Positions 39,057 through 48,614 of a stretch of 64,000 bases of DNA are shown here, piece by piece. The translations under genes were made by a program, and so were the position numbers. Under the pieces are notes generated by a model, which was given only the letters and a program-made list of their open reading frames with translations, was not told the DNA's origin and did no database searches. The stretch spans positions 10,511-74,510 of the forward strand of contig JANNPW010000090.1 of NCBI GenBank assembly GCA_031400405.1. The letters are read 5' to 3'. Each line of letters opens with the position of its first letter. The stretch's first letter is position 1. The stretch is from Mariniblastus sp031400405 (GTDB taxonomy: Bacteria; Planctomycetota; Planctomycetia; Pirellulales; Pirellulaceae).

Positions 39057-40772
39057 ATGAAACCTCAGTCCAAGATCGGCGGAATCGTCCATTCGTACAC
39101 GAAATTCGATCCGGTTAGATTTCCCAGTCCGACTCAACCGCCGCCTGATTTCGTCTCACCCCTGATGAATCAAATGTTGGCCTATGGCAGCATGCGCGAA
39201 TTGACCGAAGAGGAACTTGCCCGAGCCATTCGACTTGATCCGGAACAATTCCAGAATCTCGGTCCGAGTCTCGACAAGATTCGAGCGATGCTGGAAGAGC
39301 GAAAGCGAAGAATTCTCGAGACGTATGAAGCTCGGACCGTGCAACAGGTTGCCAAGCAGGCGTTCCAAAAGAAAGCCAAACAAGTACCTGAGTTGCCGAA
39401 GGAACTACTGAAAAACTACCGCATTGCAGTCGATCAACAACAATTGTATGACTTGGAATTGATCAGCTATCAGATCAATGACGATGCCCATCCGGCGTCT
39501 CAACATATCTTTGGTTTGATGGGGCGTCTCGAGGACAAATATCAGATCGATGATTTGGCTAGTAAGTATTTTTTCACCGGCCGCGAATCGATGACGGTCC
39601 CGCAAGCGTTGGAAATCAAAGAGGAATTGGAGAAAATCGACGAGTTACTTCAGCAAATCGAAGAAGCTCGGGCCAACGCCCAGATCGCTGTGATCGATCT
39701 GGAACAGTTGGGCGAATTCATGGATCAAGACACCATGCACTCACTCGAAGAGATGCAGCGGACGATTGAAAACTATGTGAAAGAAGCAGCTGAACGCCAA
39801 GGGCTGCAGCAGAAAGACGGCCGGTTTCAATTGACTCCCAAGGCCTACCGTGTATTTCAGGGCAAACTGCTCTCACGTATTTTCAGTCAACTCAAAGCCT
39901 CGAAGACCGGTCGCCATGAGGGGAACATTGTGGGCGAAGGCGCCGTCGAATTGCAGTCGACTAAACCCTATGAGTTTGGTGACTCGCTGACAAACATGGA
40001 TATTCCGCAAACACTGATCAACGCGATGTTGCGAACGAGCGGTGAGTCGGGCCCCCAATTGCCGATCCGCTTGAAAACCGAAGTCATCGAAATCCATCGC
40101 ACCAAAAACAATCCCAAGTCGGCGACTGTGGTCGTGATGGATATGAGCGGATCGATGCGCTATGACGGACAGTACATCAATGTGAAACGCATGGCCATGG
40201 CAATGGAGGGTTTGATTCGAAGCGAATACCCAGGCGACTACTTGGGCTTTGTTGAAATGTACACGTTCGGCAAAGTTCGACGCGCCGGTGAAGTGATTGA
40301 ATTGATGCCCAAGCCCGTGACGGTGTATGATTCGTTTGTTCAACTCAAGGTCGACATGAGCCGCCCTGAAATCAGCGAACATATGGTGCATCAACACTTC
40401 ACCAATATCCAACATTCGTTGCGACTAGCGCGACAACTGTTAGCGGCGCAGGATACACCGAATCGGCAAATCGTCTTGATTACCGATGGCTTGCCGACGG
40501 CCCATTTCGAGGATTCAATTCTCTTCATGTTGTATCCACCGCATCGTCTAACCGAGGAGATGACTTTACGCGAAGGAGCTCTGTGTGCTCGAGCGGGAAT
40601 CACGATCAACACTTTTTTGGTACCCAGTTGGTCACAATCGGAAGAGGACATTCGATTCGCTCATCGGTTGAGCGAACAAACCAAGGGTCGTGTGTTTTTT
40701 ACTGCGGGTGGCGATCTGGATCGATTCGTCGTCTGGGACTATCTCAATCGCAAACGCGAAATCCTGGGCTAA
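39057..40772 (+). CDS. VWA-domain protein, partner of the AAA ATPase
   Basis: About 571 residues, no signal peptide. Long helical N-terminal half (40-330) with Glu/Lys-rich coiled-coil-like stretches. A von Willebrand A domain follows with MIDAS DMSGSM at 362-367, a later Thr/Asp set (LITDGLP) and a C-terminal Gly-rich loop (FFTAGGDLDRFVVWDYL). MIDAS-containing VWA proteins bind Mg2+ and partner proteins. Placed right after the MoxR-like ATPase, it is most likely its cognate partner in a chaperone or metal-insertion machine. I begin at ATG 39057; upstream frame is not protein-like. Confidence 0.87.
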   Translation: MKPQSKIGGIVHSYTKFDPVRFPSPTQPPPDFVSPLMNQMLAYGSMRELTEEELARAIRLDPEQFQNLGPSLDKIRAMLEERKRRILETYEARTVQQVAKQAFQKKAKQVPELPKELLKNYRIAVDQQQLYDLELISYQINDDAHPASQHIFGLMGRLEDKYQIDDLASKYFFTGRESMTVPQALEIKEELEKIDELLQQIEEARANAQIAVIDLEQLGEFMDQDTMHSLEEMQRTIENYVKEAAERQGLQQKDGRFQLTPKAYRVFQGKLLSRIFSQLKASKTGRHEGNIVGEGAVELQSTKPYEFGDSLTNMDIPQTLINAMLRTSGESGPQLPIRLKTEVIEIHRTKNNPKSATVVVMDMSGSMRYDGQYINVKRMAMAMEGLIRSEYPGDYLGFVEMYTFGKVRRAGEVIELMPKPVTVYDSFVQLKVDMSRPEISEHMVHQHFTNIQHSLRLARQLLAAQDTPNRQIVLITDGLPTAHFEDSILFMLYPPHRLTEEMTLREGALCARAGITINTFLVPSWSQSEEDIRFAHRLSEQTKGRVFFTAGGDLDRFVVWDYLNRKREILG

Positions 40773-40827
40773 TCAGTCATTTGACGCGCAGTTCGGCAAT
40801 TTGAATTCTTAAACCACCGGCCTGGTC

Positions 40828-41478
40828 TCAAAAGTCCACGACCGGAAGTTCAATTTTTTCGGTACGGGCTTTGATCGTCGACCAATAAATGGCGCGGTCG
40901 TTCATGACCCGTTCGACCGGCAGGTAAAATGTCCCAATCGTGGCAACTTGCAATTTTGTCAACGGTTGGGGATTGTCGTTGCTGACGTTTTTCGACACGA
41001 CCAGCAGGAAATAATCGACTCCAGATTTGCTCGCATCGATCACCACATTGAATCGCCCACTTTCGTCGGCGCGAACGACAGCGCCGCCAAGCTGATTGAC
41101 GACCTCAATACCGGGATTGTTGAGTGGTTCGAAGCCATCCGGAGAAACCAAATTGCCAGCGGACCGCTCTTCGGGTCGGCTATTTTTGGGTAGTAAGAAG
41201 ATCACCGCACCGGCATCTGGAACCGGCGAATCGCCAGCATCGAATCGTACGATCCCAGAAACTTGGCAGTCAAACTTCGCAGCAACTCCGCTGGGAGTCA
41301 CCGAGGTCAGATTTCCAACCATCAGTCCGAAGATAAAAAAAGTCGTGGCAACCAGGCCTAATAAAGCCGCTTGAAAATAGACCACCCATCGCGGAACGGC
41401 AATCGTTCGAGACGCTAGATCGGTGTTGCCTTCCGTGACCGGGATGGAAGCGGGATTGGGTTGCGACACTGAACTCAT
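40828..41478 (-). CDS. Membrane-anchored protein with beta-sandwich domain, unknown function
   Basis: 216 residues. A cytosolic N-terminus of about 35 residues precedes a single membrane helix (VYFQAALLGLVATTFFIFGLMVG). The C-terminal part reads like a carboxypeptidase-regulatory/transthyretin-like beta-sandwich (CQVSGIVRFDAGDSPVPDAGAVIFLLP). Such folds usually bind or present peptides or sugars outside the cell membrane. The gene converges on the VWA gene, with 55 bp between stops. Function unknown. Confidence 0.75.
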   Translation of the reverse strand: MSSVSQPNPASIPVTEGNTDLASRTIAVPRWVVYFQAALLGLVATTFFIFGLMVGNLTSVTPSGVAAKFDCQVSGIVRFDAGDSPVPDAGAVIFLLPKNSRPEERSAGNLVSPDGFEPLNNPGIEVVNQLGGAVVRADESGRFNVVIDASKSGVDYFLLVVSKNVSNDNPQPLTKLQVATIGTFYLPVERVMNDRAIYWSTIKARTEKIELPVVDF

Positions 41479-41596
41479 CCATCAATTTCGTGCTGAAAAC
41501 TATCACAACGGGTGTACTGCACTATAATACAAACCGGGCCGAGTCGTAACAGGTTTTCTCGCAACCACAATTGGCAGAAAATTGGAAAGCAAAAGT

Positions 41597-44059
41597 ATGG
41601 ATTTCATGGACATTCGCGTGGCGCGAAAATATTTTCTCGTCATCGCAGCGGCATTTTTCCTGGGTGACGTCACCACCGAACTTGGGGCCCAGGGCATTCA
41701 ACAGGTTTGGACCCACAAGTCCGGAATCCAGTACGAAGGTATCTTGAACAGTACTTCCGCAGTTATCGAAGGGACAAGTGTCTATTCGACCTACGATTCC
41801 CAACAAATTGTACATATTGATGAAGGATTGCGGCATATTTTCGTCAGTAAGAATCGAGTAATCGGCTCGATTGGAGATTCGACCCGCAATGAAATCGAGA
41901 TTCCGATTCTGCAGAACCCGGCGCCGGTTTCCGAAGGACATGGGAGTATTTTGAGAATCGGTCCGTTCAATCAATTTGGTCATCGCGATTTGATAATTCG
42001 TACCCCGACCAGCCCCGATCCACTGTTTTATGTGCAAGGTATCACAAAAATCTCGCCCCGCTACTGCGAAGTTAAGATTTTAGTGGGAGCCAAGATTCGC
42101 CCGATTCAGTGGGCCATGAAAATCGCCACCGGCACTGTGCCCTCGGATGTACTCCGCGGTTTGCTGCGAAGTCAAATTGGTAATCCCGATAGTGCGAGTG
42201 AATATCTCAAAATTGCCGAGTTTTTCCTGCAAGCAGAACAGTTTGATCAAGCCTTGGAAGAGCTTAGTTTCATTCGAAAAAAATTTCCCGACCTGACCGA
42301 AAGAATCAATGACGACCAGATTTTGGTAAATCAAGCTCGTGCGCGCCAGACGATTCGAGAAGTGCGGCTTCGTCTGGACGCTGGCCAAACTCAACTTGCT
42401 TCGGCTTTGGCCAACGTGTTTCCCAAAGAAGGATTGGCCGGCGAAACACTGGCCGAGTTTGCAGAAATTGATGCCAATATCAAACAATCTTTGCAACTGC
42501 TGGACGAGACCCGCTCGCAAATCAATACCTTGATCAACGAAGTCCAAAATTTGGATGAAAATCAAGGTGCCGCGGCTCGACGGTTGCGGGATGAACTGGA
42601 AACGGATTTGAACGTGGTCAATGTATTGCGGTTGGATGCCTACCTCCGCTTGGCCAGTGACGATTCAATGCCAGCGCAACAAAAACTGGCCCTCGCGATC
42701 AGTGGGTGGCTACTCGGTAGCAACAACGCGATCGAAAATCTCGGTATCGCCCAAGACATGTTTTCGGTTCGGGATTTGATCCAAAAATATTTGCAGACCC
42801 GAAAAGAGGATGGGCTCGAGCGTTCCCAAATCCTCAACCAGCTGGCCGAATTCGAAGCGGGTACGCCAAATTATTTGGCGCCGATGATTCGTCAAATGAA
42901 CCCCATTGATGCTCCCGATTTAAGCGTTTATACCGGGGAAAAGCCCATCGAATTCACGATCGACGTGCCAGGACCAACGAATAATCCGGGACCGCAGAGT
43001 TTTCGGTGTCTGGTTCATTTGCCAACCGAATATGATCCCTATCGACGGTATCCGCTGATAATCAGCTTGCCAGACGGGACTCAAACCGTCGAACAAAATC
43101 TTGATTTGTGGTGTGGCGGATTTGTTCCCGCCTTGCGGACTCGCGTTGGGCACGCATCCCGGCACGGTTACGTGGTGATGGCGGTCGATTGGCGATTGCC
43201 CGGGCAAGGCGCCTATGGTTATACGGGGCGGGAGCATGCCGTTGTCTTGAAGGCAATGCGCGCAGCGCTGCGCAAGTTTTCGATTAATGCGGACCGCGTC
43301 TATCTGGCCGGGCACGGGATCGGCGGCGATGCGGCCTATGACATCGGGCTTTCGCATCCCGAACACTGGGCTGGGATCGTCAGTGTTTCCGGAAAAATTG
43401 ATCGCTACCTAAAATTCTATCGCAAGAACAAGCATCTTGATTTGCCGATCTATTCGGTGGTTGGAAGTAAAGACTCGCTCACAATTATCGCCAACAAAGA
43501 TGCGTGGAACGATTGGCTGCCCTCTCGGCAATTCATGGACTGTACCGTCGTGATGTACGATGGTCGAGGCAATGAATTGTTCCCCGAGGAAATTCCCGAG
43601 ACGATCAAATGGATGAGTGCGCAACGAAGACGCTGGCCGGATAAATCGGGATTCTCATTCGAATGCCGCTCCATGCGTCCGTGGGACTGCTACTTCTGGT
43701 TTTTGGAATTCGATGGAATCCCCGCCGATGAAGTGATCTGGCCCGAAGATTGGCGTGACAAAAATATTCCCGGTCTGACTTTTTCAGGAATGCTTAAATC
43801 GGAAATTCCCAACACGTTCAGGATTGGCCCAGATTCGGCCAAATCAGTGAATCCGGCAACATTGTGGTTGTCCCCCGAATTCGTAAACTTTGATGAAGCG
43901 ATTCAGATTAGAGGACTGGGGAATGATTTCAAGGACTTTGTGAAACCCAGCGCGGAAGTGCTGTTGGATGATGTTCGCCGCCGAGCTGACCGTGAACATC
44001 CCTATTGGGGCCGGGTCGATTTACGGGGTATTAATTGGATGCCGGGCCCGCCACGGTAA
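41597..44059 (+). CDS. Secreted alpha/beta-hydrolase-like protein with degenerate nucleophile
   Basis: About 820 residues. A signal peptide (FLVIAAAFFLGDVTTELGAQG) is followed by an N-terminal beta/helical region to about 430, then an alpha/beta-hydrolase domain resembling esterase/PHB-depolymerase-like planctomycete proteins (FRCLVHLPTEYDPYRRYPLIISLPDG). At the nucleophile elbow the sequence is GHGIGG at 572-577, with Gly574 where Ser is expected in GxSxG, so the usual catalysis looks absent. The acid/His positions are not clear to me. Start at ATG 41597 with GGAAAG upstream; a TTG five codons earlier is an alternative. It converges with the secreted gene at 44131. Confidence 0.8.
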   Translation: MDFMDIRVARKYFLVIAAAFFLGDVTTELGAQGIQQVWTHKSGIQYEGILNSTSAVIEGTSVYSTYDSQQIVHIDEGLRHIFVSKNRVIGSIGDSTRNEIEIPILQNPAPVSEGHGSILRIGPFNQFGHRDLIIRTPTSPDPLFYVQGITKISPRYCEVKILVGAKIRPIQWAMKIATGTVPSDVLRGLLRSQIGNPDSASEYLKIAEFFLQAEQFDQALEELSFIRKKFPDLTERINDDQILVNQARARQTIREVRLRLDAGQTQLASALANVFPKEGLAGETLAEFAEIDANIKQSLQLLDETRSQINTLINEVQNLDENQGAAARRLRDELETDLNVVNVLRLDAYLRLASDDSMPAQQKLALAISGWLLGSNNAIENLGIAQDMFSVRDLIQKYLQTRKEDGLERSQILNQLAEFEAGTPNYLAPMIRQMNPIDAPDLSVYTGEKPIEFTIDVPGPTNNPGPQSFRCLVHLPTEYDPYRRYPLIISLPDGTQTVEQNLDLWCGGFVPALRTRVGHASRHGYVVMAVDWRLPGQGAYGYTGREHAVVLKAMRAALRKFSINADRVYLAGHGIGGDAAYDIGLSHPEHWAGIVSVSGKIDRYLKFYRKNKHLDLPIYSVVGSKDSLTIIANKDAWNDWLPSRQFMDCTVVMYDGRGNELFPEEIPETIKWMSAQRRRWPDKSGFSFECRSMRPWDCYFWFLEFDGIPADEVIWPEDWRDKNIPGLTFSGMLKSEIPNTFRIGPDSAKSVNPATLWLSPEFVNFDEAIQIRGLGNDFKDFVKPSAEVLLDDVRRRADREHPYWGRVDLRGINWMPGPPR

Positions 44060-44130
44060 CTGTACGCGCGGAGCCCGGGCAATCGCGTTTCCCCGAGCCG
44101 GTCGCGGCTCCGACAGGAACCCAAGCCTAC

Positions 44131-46479
44131 TTATCGTTGCGATTTATCGCGGGGTCCATGCTCGTCGAGTTTTCGGACGACCTCACTAACTCCCTTTTTT
44201 TTTATCGTGCAACCAGTCACTCGCCAACCGTCGGTTTCGGTTTCCAAAACCCAACCTGATGGACCCAAATACGGTGCCACACTTTTCCCAAAGTCCTCCG
44301 GCAATTTTGATCCATCCAACTTTTGCACGCGCGTTGGTTGAGCCGCATTTTCGCTTTTTTCCGGTTCGAAAACTCGATTGAGAATTTTCGCCAATACAGT
44401 TTGGGATTGTACCATTTCGCCTCGTCGCAACATCTCGTAATTTGTTTCGATGGCTCGATCGATTCGCGAAAATTGTCGGAAACTGACTCGTTTTTCGTCG
44501 GTTAGTTTACCTAGGGCGTCTTTAATCAATCGAAAGTCTTCGGTTTCGTGGAGTCGGACCTTTTGATTTGAAGTCAATAGTTTCTTCAAATAGTCTTTGT
44601 CATTGGCGACCAGCAAGAAGCCTTTATGGACGACAAAGTAACGTTTTTCGAACAGCGCAATTCCCTGTTTTTGAGCTACTGCTTGACCGCCTTTATCGCT
44701 GTCTTCCGCTTCGTCCTCGAAACCAGGCGGCAATTGAAGTTCAGGTTCCATGTCAAACGGTTCTGATTCGACTGTCGTATCCACTTCAATTACATTGAAT
44801 CCGGCCAACACGATGGGTTTTCCGTTCTTTCGTCCAACTGCGCGCTTGATACTGCTGAAAACGAAATTTGCGTCGGCACCAGCTTTTAGTCGTAGACCGA
44901 CCACCATGCGTTCGCTGGTCTCGGAAACCGGACGTTCCGTGGTCGAAACAATTGAAAATTGATCGTCCAGCATGCCGACCAGTTTCCGAACGTCGAGCTG
45001 GAAATCAGGCTCATTTTTCAAATCCTTGATCATGCGTTCAAAGGCATCCGGTTCGTCATCAATAAAGGCATTGTAAAGGTGGCCGACACTTTCCAGGAGT
45101 TTTGTGAAATCCCAATTTGCTGAGAAATAACCCGAGGCATCGGCAGGTACCCAACCCGCTGGAACAGGAGGAGTGTTGCCGGCCGGTTCAAAATCAAACA
45201 AATCGAAAATCCGTTTCTGATTTTCGCCTAGTTCCGATTGGGGTGCAAAGATGTAAGTCCGATTCAACACTTCAAAGTCCTGGTCTTCCACCGACAATGA
45301 CAGCGCGACATTTCCGCCCATACCGCGAATCGCGTCGAAACCCTGGGCCTGAAGAATTGCCGGCCAATCGTTAATTGGCTTCCGCACATCCTGTTCTTCG
45401 GCCTCGATTTTCTGCGCCAATTGAAGATAGCCAAACGGGTCAACAAACCAGCGAAACTGTCCTTTGTTGCCAAACAATTCAGTCCGTTTCATAACTTCCG
45501 CAAAGTTCGCTTGGGTACTGAGAGTCGCGTCTTTGCGAATTCGCTCGGGCGCAGCGAGGCGCCGAACAATATCCCGAAAAATCTCTTCGTTATCGGCAAC
45601 CAGCAACCAGCCGGCATGAGTCGTTTGAAAGCTGAATTGAGATTGGCGAATCCGTTTCGGGTTCTTAATAGTGATCTTGGTCACGGGGATTTCGCTGATT
45701 TTCAATTCTTCCTGCACGGCTCCCTTTTGTTTAACCAGTTCCGCATTGATTCTGTCGAATAATTCCGCAACCTTGGTTTCATTGCCGGCGACATCAACCA
45801 ATAACACCAGTCCATGGGATCCTCGTGCCGGCTGACCTCCTTCGAGGTCCTGCATCACGCCGGCAATACAAATTTCGCCCACATGAATTTCGTCGATATC
45901 CTCCATTCGAACACCTAGCCGGACATTTTTTTCGTCCAGCCATTCCTGGGCTTGTTTCTTCAGGCTGTCAACAAACGGCTTGACCTCGGGATTGGCTGCA
46001 AGTTTGCCGTATTGGGTTTTATCAAATTGTTCTTCTAATAAATCGATGTCGGGAATTGAAAACCAAGCTTTGGTGGACACCGGCAACAACTCAGAACTGA
46101 GGATTCGCGCCGGTTTGTCGGGCTCTGACTCGGATTTTGCGTCATCTAAAACCGGTTCAATTTTCTTGGCTTTTTCGGTTCCCGATGGATCGGTCGGAAT
46201 CGGTTTTTGGGTACTTTCCTGTTGTGGCAGTTTGGATTCCACGGCCGGCATGGGTTCCGCCAACTTGGGATCGACAACCTTGGCCTCAGCTTCCGTTGGA
46301 ACCGGCGGTTTGATGGGCGTCTTCGCCGTTGGTTCCTGTAATTTTGGATCCGCCACAGGCTTGGTAGATTCTTGTTTCGGAGTTTGATTGGGCGAGTTCG
46401 ACTGCGCGGCCCACGAACTGAAGTTCAACCCACAGACAAGACTCAGGCACAATAAAGTATCGAAAAAGCGGATGCCCAC
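44131..46479 (-). CDS. Large secreted protein of unknown function, about 782 residues
   Basis: Signal peptide (FFDTLLCLSLVCGLNFSSWA), then about 110 residues of Pro/Glu/Lys repeats (KPVADPKLQEPTAKTPIKPPVPTEAEAKV, read in parts) and a long mixed alpha/beta body with repeated segments. One, TTHAGWLLVADNEEIFRDIVRRL, recurs loosely as FVVHKGFLLVANDKDYLKKLLTS. The start is the GTG at 46479, preceded by AAGGAGAG; the frame to 46620 is not protein-like. It is similar in plan to the 967-residue protein at 32 kb and may belong to the same broad DUF3352-like style. No enzyme motif seen. Confidence 0.8.
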   Translation of the reverse strand: MGIRFFDTLLCLSLVCGLNFSSWAAQSNSPNQTPKQESTKPVADPKLQEPTAKTPIKPPVPTEAEAKVVDPKLAEPMPAVESKLPQQESTQKPIPTDPSGTEKAKKIEPVLDDAKSESEPDKPARILSSELLPVSTKAWFSIPDIDLLEEQFDKTQYGKLAANPEVKPFVDSLKKQAQEWLDEKNVRLGVRMEDIDEIHVGEICIAGVMQDLEGGQPARGSHGLVLLVDVAGNETKVAELFDRINAELVKQKGAVQEELKISEIPVTKITIKNPKRIRQSQFSFQTTHAGWLLVADNEEIFRDIVRRLAAPERIRKDATLSTQANFAEVMKRTELFGNKGQFRWFVDPFGYLQLAQKIEAEEQDVRKPINDWPAILQAQGFDAIRGMGGNVALSLSVEDQDFEVLNRTYIFAPQSELGENQKRIFDLFDFEPAGNTPPVPAGWVPADASGYFSANWDFTKLLESVGHLYNAFIDDEPDAFERMIKDLKNEPDFQLDVRKLVGMLDDQFSIVSTTERPVSETSERMVVGLRLKAGADANFVFSSIKRAVGRKNGKPIVLAGFNVIEVDTTVESEPFDMEPELQLPPGFEDEAEDSDKGGQAVAQKQGIALFEKRYFVVHKGFLLVANDKDYLKKLLTSNQKVRLHETEDFRLIKDALGKLTDEKRVSFRQFSRIDRAIETNYEMLRRGEMVQSQTVLAKILNRVFEPEKSENAAQPTRVQKLDGSKLPEDFGKSVAPYLGPSGWVLETETDGWRVTGCTIKKKGVSEVVRKLDEHGPRDKSQR

Positions 46480-47054
46480 AAAACTCTCCTTATGGCGATG
46501 ATCGAGCTTGCAAAAGAATTCAAATGGGTGATTCGATTCATCTGCATCTACCGAAACTTTATCGGACGAATGACTTTGACTGGCGAAACCCAATCCGCTG
46601 ATCGGCAAATGTTGCCACACTTACCCAACCAGAATTTTCCGTCTGACATCGTAACGATTCAGGTACGCTGACGTAAAGTGATGGCGGGCAATTGAACGGG
46701 AAATATCCATAGTAAACCAGACATTCCGGTTATTTTTACACGAGATTCTTCCAATTTCGGTGATTTCAGGCGGTTGCACATCAATCGTGCTCTCACCGCA
46801 AATCGAGCGATCGGCGCAGACCCGCCGGTTTGTCAGGCTGATTCATACCTCTCAAACCCCACCAATGAGTCCAAAATTTTGGATAGTAACATTGGACGAT
46901 TGAATCGGGTTAGGCTGTTTTTTCTGATTGCCAAAGCTTAAAGTGATTTTTCGTTGCCAGCTTTAGTTCTTCTGGCAACATCAATCGTACCGAATTCCAT
47001 CATTGGACCCAGACTTGGTCTGATTGATGGACTCTTTTTGGAAAAATCTGGTCC
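46480..47054. other. Divergent intergenic region, 575 bp
   Basis: Largest non-coding stretch in the window, between the secreted-protein gene and purB. About 75 bp before the purB start is a hairpin, GTTGCCAG (46953-46960) with CTGGCAAC (46972-46979), 11-nt loop and no T-run. The rest holds no gene or RNA family I recognise. Confidence 0.45.
46953..46979. promoter_or_regulatory. Hairpin in the purB leader
   Basis: Eight-bp perfect stem, GTTGCCAG with CTGGCAAC, around an 11-nt loop, 75 bp upstream of the purB ATG. It could be a regulatory hairpin in the leader or an operator. No T-run follows on either strand to make a terminator. Confidence 0.3.
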
Positions 47055-48473
47055 ATGATCCCAAATATCCTTGCCGAACGTTACGCTTCGCACCAAATGC
47101 GCGAGATTTGGTCCGCCTCTGGACGGATTGTCCTGGAGCGAGAACTGTGGATCGCGGTTATGAAGGCCCAGCGCGAACTGGGATTGGATATTTCCCAAAC
47201 CGCGATCGACGCCTACACAGCGGTAAAACATGATGTCGATTTGACAGCAATCAAGGCGCGCGAAGTCACCACACGCCATGATGTTAAGGCTCGAATCGAT
47301 GAATTTTGTGCCTTGGCCGGACACGAACAAATTCACAAGGGTATGACGTCCCGCGATTTAACTGAAAATGTTGAGCAGTTGCAAATCTACCGTTCCCTGG
47401 AATTAATTCGGGATCGGACCGTGGCGGCTTTGGCCGCGATCGGCCGTCGGGCAAATCAGTGGCGAGACTTGGTGATTGCCGCCCGCACGCACAACGTCGC
47501 CGCTCAACCGACGACGTTGGGGAAACGGTTAGCAATGTTTGGCGAAGAATTGTTGATTGGATTTCAGACGCTGCAGGATCTATTGGCAAGTTATCCCGTG
47601 CGTGGATTCAAGGGTGCGGTGGGGACTCAATTGGACCAGCTTTCGCTGTACGATGGCGACTTTGATAAAGCAGCACAACTCGAGGACCTGGTGGTAAGAC
47701 ATCTGGGAATCTCCCGACGATTGACCAATGTCGGACAAGTGTATCCCCGCAGTCTCGATTTGCAATCGGTAAACGTTTTAGTACTGATCGCCAGCGGCCC
47801 CAGTTCAATGGCCCGCACACTGCGTTTAATGGCCGGCCATGAAACGGCCAGCGAAGGTTTTGCCAAAGGACAAACCGGTTCCAGTGCGATGCCCCACAAA
47901 ATGAATTCGCGTTCCTGTGAGCGCATCAATGGCTTTCATACGATCCTGAAAGGCTATCAAACCATGGCCGCCGGCTTGGCTGGCGACCAATGGAACGAAG
48001 GCGATGTGTCTTGTTCGGTGGTGCGGCGAGTGATGTTGCCCGACGCCTTTTTCGCCATGGATGGTCTATTCGAGACGTTTTTGACGGTGCTCGATCAAAT
48101 GGAAGTCTATCCTGCGGTGATCGACGCAGAAAACAATCACTACATGCCATTCTTGCTCACGACCACGGTGTTAATGACGGCGGTGAAGGCGGGCGTTGGA
48201 CGAGAGACGGCTCACCAAGCGATCAAAGAACATGCGTTGGAGACGGTTCGGGATCTGCGTTCCGGCGTCGTCACGGAAAACGACTTAATTCAACGGCTGG
48301 CAAAAGACCCGCGTTTGGGACTTTCAATGAAATCGTTGCAACAGATTTTGGATGACGGAAAAAATCAAGTCGGCGCGGCACGCCACCAAGTCGCCCACTT
48401 CGCCGCACAAATCGAAAAACTAACCGTCCAATTTCCCATCGCCGCAGCCTACCAACCCGCCTCCATTCTCTAG
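47055..48473 (+). CDS. purB: Adenylosuccinate lyase
   Basis: 472 residues. Catalyses two fumarate-releasing steps of purine synthesis (SAICAR to AICAR and adenylosuccinate to AMP). The fumarase/ASL superfamily signature GSSAMPHKMNSRSCERI is intact at about residues 275-291, and the early catalytic-His region GMTSRDLTENVEQ and HNVAAQPTTLGKR is present. The normal bacterial size supports a complete gene. ATG at 47055 (MIPNILAERYAS) has GGAAAAA upstream. No other purine genes are adjacent. Confidence 0.96.
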   Translation: MIPNILAERYASHQMREIWSASGRIVLERELWIAVMKAQRELGLDISQTAIDAYTAVKHDVDLTAIKAREVTTRHDVKARIDEFCALAGHEQIHKGMTSRDLTENVEQLQIYRSLELIRDRTVAALAAIGRRANQWRDLVIAARTHNVAAQPTTLGKRLAMFGEELLIGFQTLQDLLASYPVRGFKGAVGTQLDQLSLYDGDFDKAAQLEDLVVRHLGISRRLTNVGQVYPRSLDLQSVNVLVLIASGPSSMARTLRLMAGHETASEGFAKGQTGSSAMPHKMNSRSCERINGFHTILKGYQTMAAGLAGDQWNEGDVSCSVVRRVMLPDAFFAMDGLFETFLTVLDQMEVYPAVIDAENNHYMPFLLTTTVLMTAVKAGVGRETAHQAIKEHALETVRDLRSGVVTENDLIQRLAKDPRLGLSMKSLQQILDDGKNQVGAARHQVAHFAAQIEKLTVQFPIAAAYQPASIL

Positions 48474-48553
48474 AACAATTTCCTCCAAAATCTGATTTCA
48501 ATTTTGATTTTTGAATTTCGAGGTTTCAAGATTTCAGATCCTCAACGATTGAA

Positions 48554-48612
48554 ACTGAACACTGAACACTGAACCACTGACCACTGAACCACTGAACCAC
48601 TGAACCACTGCC
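48554..48612. repeat. ACTGAACC tandem array
   Basis: About eight head-to-tail units of 7-8 nt based on ACTGAACC, beginning with two copies of ACTGAAC, then ACTGAACC variants and one ACTGACC, ending ACTGCC. It lies in the convergent space between purB and the Fur-family gene, starting 80 bp after the purB stop. Confidence 0.95.
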
Positions 48613-48614
48613 TC

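Noticed and set aside
41582..41596. TTG start of the alpha/beta-hydrolase-like gene
   Set aside because: ATG at 41597 has a better-spaced GGAAAG ribosome site.
44035..44259. Open frame between the convergent genes near 44.1 kb
   Set aside because: Largely overlaps both neighbours, with no coding features.
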